A model generated the notes under the pieces. It searched no databases and had not been told where the DNA came from. It was given only the letters and a program-made list of their open reading frames with translations. Both the position numbers and the translations under genes were made by a program. A DNA stretch of 64,000 bases from Celeribacter sp. PS-C1 (lineage in GTDB: Bacteria > Pseudomonadota > Alphaproteobacteria > Rhodobacterales > Rhodobacteraceae), in the NCBI RefSeq assembly GCF_019429625.1, contig NZ_JAHXRW010000006.1, positions 62,001-126,000 of the forward strand, in the 5' to 3' direction. Shown piece after piece: positions 57,791 to 64,000 of this stretch; the first letter of the stretch is position 1; the number at the start of each line of letters is the position of its first letter.

Positions 57791-59554
57791 ATGACTAGGT
57801 TTTTCGCTGTTGCGCCTCTGGGCGTTGCCGCTTCGCTGTTTCTCTCCACAGCTCTCTCCGCGGAACAATGGATTCAGATCGAGGCACAGCCCTCTCTGAC
57901 AGAGGCCACCGAGGCGGCCCAAGGCTATGCCAACGCGCTGCCGAATGTCGTGGGATTCAACCTGCCGGGCCGCTGGCACGCCATCGCGCTTGGCCCCTAC
58001 GCCACGGAGGCCGAAGCCGAAGCCGCCCGTCTGGCACTGCGCGCTCAGGGACGAATTCCCGGCGACAGCTACCTGACCGACGGCGCCCGCTTCCAAGCGG
58101 CGTTTTGGCCGGTCGGTGTGAATGTCTCGACTCTCGCGCCCATTGAGACCCCGACAGACGCGCCCGCAACGGACGCCGTTGCCGAAGAGGTGATCGAGAC
58201 AGCAATGGAGCCTATCGAGTTGGACGAGACCCCGGCAGAGGCCCGCGCCTCCGAGCGCGCATTGGATCGCCCGGCGCGTGAGGCGCTGCAAACCGCGCTG
58301 CATTTCGCGGGCGTGTATAATTCCGGCATCGACGGCGCCTTTGGGCCCGGCACGCGGCGCGCCATGTCCGACTGGCAAACGCTTCAGGGCTATGAGCCGA
58401 CAGGTGTTCTGACCACCCGCCAACGCGCCGAAGTTCTGGCGGCCTATCAGGACGTGGTGAACAGCCTTGGCCTTCGCCCTGTTGTGGATGATGTCGCAGG
58501 CATCGCGATCACGCTGCCGACAGGTGTTGTGGAGTTCTCCGAATACACCCCGCCTTTTGCAAAATACGGGGCCAAAGATGGCTCAGACGCGCAGGTACTT
58601 TTGATCTCACAAACCGGCGATGCTGCCACTTTGGGCGGTCTCTACGAGATCATGCAGACGCTCGAAATCGTGCCGATGGACGGCCCGCGCTCGCGCGACC
58701 AGAACAGCTTTAGCCTGACCGGCACCAATGCTCAGATCACGTCCCACACCGAAGCAAAATTGGTGAATGGCGTGGTCAAAGGCTGGACCCTGATCTGGCC
58801 AACACCCAGCAACACCACCGACGAGAAACGTCACCAGATGGCTTTGGAGGCGATGCAGGCGTCTTTCGCGCCCACCGACGGCGTCTTGCCCGATGCCTAC
58901 GGCGAAGGTGCAGCGCAGGACATTGACCTGATGGCCGGCCTCGACATCCGCCGCCCGGAAAAAGCCGGCAGCGGGTTCTATGTCGACGACAAAGGCACCG
59001 TGTTGACCGAGGCCGATTTGGTCGCGAGCTGTGCCAAGATCACCCTCGACGAGACTTATGACGCCACCGTCACCGCGACCGCCGATGGCATGGCGCTTTT
59101 GACCCCGACTGAGGCTCTGGCCCCGCTCGAGATCGCCAAATTCGACAGCCAATTGCCGCGGCTTCAGTCCGAGGTCTCCGTCTCCGGCTTTGCCTATGAG
59201 GGACGCCTTGGCGCGCCAACGTTGAACTACGGTCTGATGGCCGAGCACAAAGGCCTGTCGGGCGAGGAGGACATTCTGCGCCTCGCAATGACCACGCTTC
59301 CGGGCGAAGCGGGTGGCCCGCTGCTGAACAGCGCAGGCGCCGTGATCGGCATGCTCGCCCCCTCTGCCGCGCTGACGCAGGGCCGGGACCTGCCAGCGGA
59401 TGTGGCCTTTGCCTATGACATGGAAAAGATTGCCGGGTTCCTGTCCAAGAACGGCGTGACCATGTCGGCCTCTGAGGCCGCCGCGGGGGCTTCGGACAGC
59501 GATCTGGTCACCATCGGGCGTGACATGACGGTTCTGGTGAGCTGCTGGAACTGA
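57791..59554 (+). CDS. Exported SPOR / peptidoglycan-binding / inactive trypsin-like protein
   Basis: 587 residues with a signal peptide (about 1-24). A SPOR-like segment (about 25-105, WHAIALGPYATEAEAEAARL) and an acidic linker precede a PG_binding_1 domain (163-212, GIDGAFGPGTRRAMSDWQ). The C-terminal part (393-555) aligns with HtrA/trypsin-like folds: GSGFYV at 393, LLNSAGAVIGM at 511. But the usual catalytic positions read D409 (TEADLV, for His), G433 (GMALL, for Asp) and A507 (GEAGGP, for Ser). It is therefore predicted to bind septal or sacculus peptidoglycan without proteolysis. Single gene with its own terminator. Confidence 0.85.
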   Translation: MTRFFAVAPLGVAASLFLSTALSAEQWIQIEAQPSLTEATEAAQGYANALPNVVGFNLPGRWHAIALGPYATEAEAEAARLALRAQGRIPGDSYLTDGARFQAAFWPVGVNVSTLAPIETPTDAPATDAVAEEVIETAMEPIELDETPAEARASERALDRPAREALQTALHFAGVYNSGIDGAFGPGTRRAMSDWQTLQGYEPTGVLTTRQRAEVLAAYQDVVNSLGLRPVVDDVAGIAITLPTGVVEFSEYTPPFAKYGAKDGSDAQVLLISQTGDAATLGGLYEIMQTLEIVPMDGPRSRDQNSFSLTGTNAQITSHTEAKLVNGVVKGWTLIWPTPSNTTDEKRHQMALEAMQASFAPTDGVLPDAYGEGAAQDIDLMAGLDIRRPEKAGSGFYVDDKGTVLTEADLVASCAKITLDETYDATVTATADGMALLTPTEALAPLEIAKFDSQLPRLQSEVSVSGFAYEGRLGAPTLNYGLMAEHKGLSGEEDILRLAMTTLPGEAGGPLLNSAGAVIGMLAPSAALTQGRDLPADVAFAYDMEKIAGFLSKNGVTMSASEAAAGASDSDLVTIGRDMTVLVSCWN

Positions 59555-59582
59555 TCTGATTTTTCAGAGCAAAAAACATGCG

Positions 59583-59610
59583 AAACCCCGCTCTGGCGGG
59601 GTTTTTCTTT
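59583..59610 (+). terminator. Rho-independent terminator of the SPOR/pseudo-protease gene
   Basis: AAACCCCGC and GCGGGGTTT around TCTG, followed by TTCTTT. About 30 nt after the stop and next to the convergent membrane-protein gene. Confidence 0.92.
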
Positions 59611-59614
59611 GGCC

Positions 59615-60337
59615 TCAGGCCCGGAACAACGCCAGCGCCGCCTGATCCGCCTTGCCCTTGGTCAACCAGGCCAGCGCGAAGATCCAGATGCCCATGGCCT
59701 CACCCCAAAACACGAGATTATGGCGAGCGACAAACGCCTGCCCCCCGCCCCAGCGCGCGTAGACGAAAGACCCGGCGATCATCGCCAGTGCCACGAGGAT
59801 GCCGTAGCCGCAGGCCTTGTAGATATAGGGGCGCACGCGGCTTTGGGTTCTCGGGAATTGCACGAGGCAGAACACCACGAGGCAGAGGAAAAACACCACC
59901 GCCGAGAGGTTATGGACCCAAGCGGACAAATCGACGCCAACAAGTTTTTGCGTCACGGTGATCTCGGGCAAAATGCAGCTGTCGCTCTCATTCGCTTTCA
60001 CCACCACGCAATCGTCCAAAGACGGAAACACCGCCACCAAGAGCGCGGAGACACCCGCCACGCTGGACAGAACCTGATCCGAAAAGGTCTCGCCCCGACG
60101 GCGCGGGTAGCCTTTGTAGGAAATCAGGAACACGCCGATGGCGAAAAGCGACCCGACGAAGGCCTCTCTGAGCGGCGAAAAGAAGTAGTTCGACACGGAA
60201 TCGCGCAGATGATCGTCGAGGGGCAAGCCGCCGCCGATCAACAGAAACGGCAGGATGAGCGCCACGAGACCCAGCGCCTGACGCACGCGGTAAAAGCTCA
60301 GGACGTGCTCATTCTCTTCCGCCATCTCTTCCGCCAC
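59615..60337 (-). CDS. Hypothetical six-helix membrane protein coupled to trkH
   Basis: 240 residues with six predicted transmembrane helices. The region between helices 1 and 2 has DHLRDSVSNYFFSPLREAFVGSLFAIGVFL, and a periplasmic loop carries two cysteines (C110 and C122). It begins 3 nt after the trkH stop, so it may modulate or accompany potassium uptake, by context only. I do not recognise a named family. Confidence 0.75.
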   Translation of the reverse strand: MAEEMAEENEHVLSFYRVRQALGLVALILPFLLIGGGLPLDDHLRDSVSNYFFSPLREAFVGSLFAIGVFLISYKGYPRRRGETFSDQVLSSVAGVSALLVAVFPSLDDCVVVKANESDSCILPEITVTQKLVGVDLSAWVHNLSAVVFFLCLVVFCLVQFPRTQSRVRPYIYKACGYGILVALAMIAGSFVYARWGGGQAFVARHNLVFWGEAMGIWIFALAWLTKGKADQAALALFRA

Positions 60338-60340
60338 GCA

Positions 60341-61789
60341 TCACCCCCGCCAGAACCGGATGGTGAAGAGCGCGAAGACCGACATGACCTCGAGACGACC
60401 GATCAGCATGGCGATGGCCAAAACCCATTTCGCCGGATCGTTGAGCGTTTCGAAGTTCCCCGCCGGCCCGATGATGTCGCCCAGTCCCGGCCCCACACAG
60501 GCCAAAGCGGTCGCAGCGCCCGAAATCGCGGTGATGAAATCGAGCCCAGTGGCTGCCAAAAGCACCGCCGTGACGCCCAAAGTGACGATGAAAAACGAAA
60601 AGAACGCCATCACGGAGGACAGCACATCCTCTGTCACCGGGTGGCCTTGGTAGCGGGGCGTGAAGACGCCATTGGGGCTATGGATTTTGCGGATTTGCGC
60701 CCTCATCGAGGCCCACAAAAGCTGATAGCGGAAGACTTTCACAGAACAGGCCGTCGAGCCCGCGCAGCCGCCAATGAGGCCGATGAAGAAAAAGGCCACA
60801 GCCGGGAAGGCGCCCCACAGTTGATAATCCGTCGAGGCATAGCCAGTGCCGGAAATGATCGATGTGACGTTGAACAGGCCCTCTCGGAAGGAATGTTCGA
60901 AATGATCGGCGTTGACCAAAAGGCGGTAGACCGCAAAGGCGATGGTCAGGCCGAAAATGATCATCAGATAGGCATGGATCTGCGTGTCGCGCCAGAGAGG
61001 TTTTGCGGTGCCTGCGATAAGCTGAACGAAGCGGACAAAGGGCAGCGAGGCGAGGATCATGAAGAAGGACGAAACATATTCCGCCGGCCCCTGGAACGCG
61101 CCGAAAGAGGCGTCACGGGTGGAAAACCCTCCGGTTGAGAGCGTCGTGAGCGCATGGTTCAGCGCATCGAACACCGACATGCCGACCAGCAGATAGCTCA
61201 GGAAACAGAGGAAGGTCAGCGCCACGTAGATGACCGAAATCCGCGAGGCAATCTCACCGGCGCGCGGCAGGACTTTGCCATCAGTATCAAAGGCTTCGGA
61301 GCGGAACACCTGCATGCCGCCCACTTTAAGTTCGGGCAGGAAGACCATAGCGACCACAATGATCCCGACGCCCCCGAACCATTGCAACATCGAGCGCCAC
61401 AAGAGGATGCCTTCGGGCAGATCGTCTAACCCGGAGAAGACCGTCGAACCGGTGGTGGTCATGCCCGACATCGCCTCGAAAAACGCATCGGTCAGGCTCG
61501 CCTCGGTCGCGCCCAAGATAAAGGGAATGCCGCCGAACAGCGGCAGGATGAGCCAGATCAGCGTGGTCAAAAGGAACATTTGCTGGATCGAGAGGCCCTG
61601 TTGCTGGCCGTTCTGGGTCGAGAGCGTCAAAGCCGCGCCAATCACGAAGGTGATGACGCCTGCGCGAAAGAACACATGCCATTCGCCTGACCCCGTAGAC
61701 AGGTCCACCGCCATGGGAATCGCCATCGTCAGCCCCAAAAGGGCGACAAGCGTGCCGATCACATATCCAACAGGTCTTAAATCCGTCAT
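60341..61789 (-). CDS. trkH: Trk-type potassium uptake protein, membrane subunit
   Basis: 482 residues, four M1-P-M2 repeats. Filter-type loops are recognisable at FEAMSGMTTTGSTVFSG (about 105-121), LSTGGFSTRDASFG, TSIISGTGYASTDY and SGAATALACVGPGLGD. TrkA, the cytoplasmic NAD-binding partner, is not in the window. A palindrome sits just upstream of the ATG (see findings). Confidence 0.94.
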   Translation of the reverse strand: MTDLRPVGYVIGTLVALLGLTMAIPMAVDLSTGSGEWHVFFRAGVITFVIGAALTLSTQNGQQQGLSIQQMFLLTTLIWLILPLFGGIPFILGATEASLTDAFFEAMSGMTTTGSTVFSGLDDLPEGILLWRSMLQWFGGVGIIVVAMVFLPELKVGGMQVFRSEAFDTDGKVLPRAGEIASRISVIYVALTFLCFLSYLLVGMSVFDALNHALTTLSTGGFSTRDASFGAFQGPAEYVSSFFMILASLPFVRFVQLIAGTAKPLWRDTQIHAYLMIIFGLTIAFAVYRLLVNADHFEHSFREGLFNVTSIISGTGYASTDYQLWGAFPAVAFFFIGLIGGCAGSTACSVKVFRYQLLWASMRAQIRKIHSPNGVFTPRYQGHPVTEDVLSSVMAFFSFFIVTLGVTAVLLAATGLDFITAISGAATALACVGPGLGDIIGPAGNFETLNDPAKWVLAIAMLIGRLEVMSVFALFTIRFWRG

Positions 61790-61858
61790 GAGGCCAAGGC
61801 TTGGCGGGGCCGCGCCCGCAAGTCAAGCACGCCTTTGCGGCAGAGGCATCTCAGTCCA

Positions 61859-62974
61859 TTATCCGACGTGGAAAAGCGTCGAAAACAGTTTGGGATCGAG
61901 GCTTTGCGCGGCAAAGGTCTCCCCTTCGGTCAAAACCGAAACTGCGTCATGAGAATGCAGGCTTTCCTGATGGGAGGCGACCACGCGGAAATCTCCGATG
62001 CGCGGATCGTTTTCCAAGACTTCTGAGAACAAACGCGCCGCGTCCTCGACGAAAATCGGATTGGCGGCGTTAAGCTCTGCGAAGGCCTGTTCGTCCTCAC
62101 GTTTGACCATGACTTGCGTCTCGGTCGGCACCGCTTTGCGACAGAGGTCAATGAGATCTTCGAACCAAAGCGTATCCTGCTGGTTCTTCACCTCGACCGA
62201 AATCCGCGCCACGGAGCGTTGCGAATGCGGTGTCGCGAGCTGGTGCCGGGTGCGGCGGGCATGTTCGGAAAGTTCAAGAGAACAGGGGCACGTGGAGCTA
62301 TAAACATAGTCCAGATGCATGATTTCTGTCATTTTACCGGCGACTTCCACAAGCTCCAGCGCGATGTCGTAATACTGGTAACCCTCAAGACCGGAGCGCA
62401 GAGACGGCCGTTTCACCGGGAAGGAAAACCGCATCTGGATGCGCGCATCGAAACTGTCGAGATCGCTTTGATAATCGCGCAGCGCGGCTTGGATCACGTC
62501 GAAGGAAAAGCTGCGCTCGGCGTGTTTGTAGAACGACCGCATGATCCGGGACATGTTGATGCCCTTCTTCTCTGCTTCCAAAGACACGGTGCCGGTAACA
62601 GAAGTCTCAAGTGTCAGATCGCCGCCACCATTCAAGCTGTCGCGGGTGCGGAACCGGATCGGCAGGCGGAAATTCGAGATGCCGACGTGCTGGATTTGCC
62701 GCTTGGCGCCCTTGATCAGGCTCTCCGGTCCGTTTTGCAAATCCGGCAGGCCTTCCTTATAGGCCTCGTCGACCTCGAAATCTTCCGGGTAAGCGCGGCG
62801 CAGCGCCGGGTAGTTTGCGAAATCATTGGCCTCGGGCAAAAGCCGCGCGATGGCCGGATCAAGCTCCGCAACTTCGGTCGGCGTCGCCGATTTGGCCCAA
62901 TCGCGCAGGGTCTCGAGAGCGGCCTCAGCGGCCGCCCGGTTGTTTTTTTCAAGATCGCTGGTCTGCATGTTCAT
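61859..62974 (-). CDS. folE2: GTP cyclohydrolase IB (FolE2)
   Basis: 371 residues; makes dihydroneopterin triphosphate, the first step of folate synthesis, using metals other than zinc. The STCPCS motif carries the catalytic cysteine, with RTRHQLATPHSQRSVA downstream. Complements folB and folP in this window. The ATG was chosen with GGGGA about 7 nt upstream; a GTG 2 codons earlier and an ATG 2 codons later are alternatives. Confidence 0.95.
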   Translation of the reverse strand: MNMQTSDLEKNNRAAAEAALETLRDWAKSATPTEVAELDPAIARLLPEANDFANYPALRRAYPEDFEVDEAYKEGLPDLQNGPESLIKGAKRQIQHVGISNFRLPIRFRTRDSLNGGGDLTLETSVTGTVSLEAEKKGINMSRIMRSFYKHAERSFSFDVIQAALRDYQSDLDSFDARIQMRFSFPVKRPSLRSGLEGYQYYDIALELVEVAGKMTEIMHLDYVYSSTCPCSLELSEHARRTRHQLATPHSQRSVARISVEVKNQQDTLWFEDLIDLCRKAVPTETQVMVKREDEQAFAELNAANPIFVEDAARLFSEVLENDPRIGDFRVVASHQESLHSHDAVSVLTEGETFAAQSLDPKLFSTLFHVG

Positions 62975-63088
62975 CCGCACATCCCCACAGATTGGCCCAA
63001 AGGCTGGCGTGAAAGCTCGGCCCTGACGCTGAGCCTCATATAAGAGGTTTCACTCATTTTACCAATACGAAGGAGATTTGCTTCTGGA

Positions 63089-64000
63089 TCAAACCGCTTC
63101 GAGTGCGTTTAGAATATCCGCAATGATGTCTTCGCCGTCCTCAAGACCCATCGAGAGCCGCACCAGGCCGTCGGTCAGGCCCAATTCCGGGCGCTTCTCG
63201 ACTGGAACGTTCTTGTGAGTCGTGGTGCAGGGGTGCGTCGCGATGGATTTCGCATCGGCGAAATTGTTCGACAGGGTGAAGACCTCAAGCGCGTTGAGGA
63301 ATTTGAACGCCGCCCCCTTGCCGCCCTTGAGGTCCACGGTGATCACCGTGCCTGCGGCCTCGGATTGCGTTTTGGCCAGCTCATATTGCGGGTGCGACTT
63401 GTAGGACGGGTAGCGCACGGAGTTGAGCGCCGGATGGCCATCCAGAGCCTCGCACAGCTTCATCGCCGTCTCCGCCTGACGCCGCACGCGCAGGTCGAGC
63501 GTGTCGAGGGATTTGAGTTGAATCCAGGCGTTGAACGGCGAAATCGCCCCGCCGGTGTGTTTGATATACATCTCCACGGGACCACGGATCAGCTCACGGT
63601 CGCCCGCGATGATACCGCCGAGACAGCGCCCCTGCCCATCCACATGTTTGGTCGTGGAATAGATGATCAGGTCGGCCCCGGCCTCTTTCGCGTAGGAGAA
63701 AATCGGCGTGCACATGGCGTTGTCGACCACGACCAGCGCACCGACCGCATGGGCCAGATCACAGACGGCTTTGAGATCGATGACCTCCAGCGTCGGGTTG
63801 GAAATGCTTTCGCAGAACACGGCTTTGGTGTCGGGACGGATCGCGGCCTTCCACTCGTCCAGATTGGTGCCATCGACCAAAGTGGTCTCGACGCCGAATT
63901 TTGGCAGAACTTCGGTGACGATGTAAAGACAGGAGCCAAAGAGCGCCTTCGAAGACACCAGATGATCGCCCGCTTTCAGCACGGACATCAGAGCGCCCGC
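63089..64000 (-). CDS. metZ: O-succinylhomoserine sulfhydrylase, C-terminal part (cut by window edge)
   Basis: 303 residues visible; the frame continues beyond the right edge, so an ATG at 63986-63988 is internal. Cys/Met-metabolism PLP enzyme: the PLP lysine lies in STTKHVDGQGRCLGG, and the active-site stretch SISNPTLEVIDL is present. Sulfhydrylates an activated homoserine with sulfide to give homocysteine. MetZ is preferred over MetB/MetC on GQGRCLGG and the overall pattern, but distinction from memory is not absolute. Confidence 0.87.
   Translation of the reverse strand, partial: AGALMSVLKAGDHLVSSKALFGSCLYIVTEVLPKFGVETTLVDGTNLDEWKAAIRPDTKAVFCESISNPTLEVIDLKAVCDLAHAVGALVVVDNAMCTPIFSYAKEAGADLIIYSTTKHVDGQGRCLGGIIAGDRELIRGPVEMYIKHTGGAISPFNAWIQLKSLDTLDLRVRRQAETAMKLCEALDGHPALNSVRYPSYKSHPQYELAKTQSEAAGTVITVDLKGGKGAAFKFLNALEVFTLSNNFADAKSIATHPCTTTHKNVPVEKRPELGLTDGLVRLSMGLEDGEDIIADILNALEAV

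Overview
The window reads as a chromosomal segment of a Rhodobacterales (Roseobacter-group) alphaproteobacterium. The reasons are GC-rich, dense genes with many ATGA overlaps, a NuoE subunit with a long helix-hairpin-helix tail, a FolB-FolP-GlmM cluster, a FolE2-type GTP cyclohydrolase, malate synthase G next to GlcG, and a GlyQ/GlyS pair followed by a PPDK homologue. I cannot name the genus. No insertion sequence, prophage, CRISPR array, rRNA or complete tRNA was seen; almost everything looks like core or shell metabolism.

Layout. 1-6885 (minus): the front half of the complex I operon, nuoA-B-C-[sulfotransferase]-D-[small exported protein]-E-[membrane HhH protein]-[small membrane protein]-F, with nuoF cut by the window edge. 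7156-9014 (minus): a DegT-type aminotransferase translationally coupled to a phosphoglycolate-phosphatase-like HAD. 9186-12364 (plus): glmU-glmS. 12436-14984: an exported low-complexity protein, an AlkD-like HEAT protein and moaA. 15094-26240: a peptide/opine-type ABC transporter split over divergent units (fused double ATPase and M20 hydrolase on minus; binding protein and two permeases on plus), then a YeeE/YedE sulfur transporter, a DUF3422 protein and a second M20 hydrolase. 26427-36222: a lipoprotein, pntB/pntA, a methyltransferase-like membrane protein, GNAT, SDR, a C26 amidotransferase, and glcB-glcG. 36411-46685: pepN, cytochrome c' with cytochrome b561, a Tat-exported intradiol dioxygenase, two coupled Lrp/AsnC regulators divergent from ilvC, and several membrane or exported proteins. 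46766-50870 (minus): folB-folP-glmM and a SleB-type hydrolase. 51077-57494 (minus): glyQ-(small membrane protein)-glyS and an unusual PPDK homologue. 57791-64000: an exported SPOR/PG-binding/pseudo-protease protein, trkH with a partner membrane protein, folE2, and the 3' part of metZ.

Together the genes cover respiratory NADH oxidation and NADPH balance (nuo, pnt), amino-sugar supply for the cell wall (glmS, glmM and glmU are all here but in two places), folate synthesis (folE2, folB, folP), peptide or acyl-amino-acid scavenging, and glycolate/glyoxylate metabolism (gph-like, glcB, glcG).

The items most worth a second look are: the sulfotransferase packed without gaps between nuoC and nuoD; an exported trypsin-fold protein that has lost all three catalytic residues; a PPDK homologue whose ATP-grasp ligands are changed while the phospho-His and PEP sites are intact; a FolB with a C-terminal amino-acid-kinase-like half; and a tandem GTTTGCGCAAAC palindrome ahead of cytochrome c' whose core recurs ahead of pntAB. 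No wholly new multi-gene system could be demonstrated.
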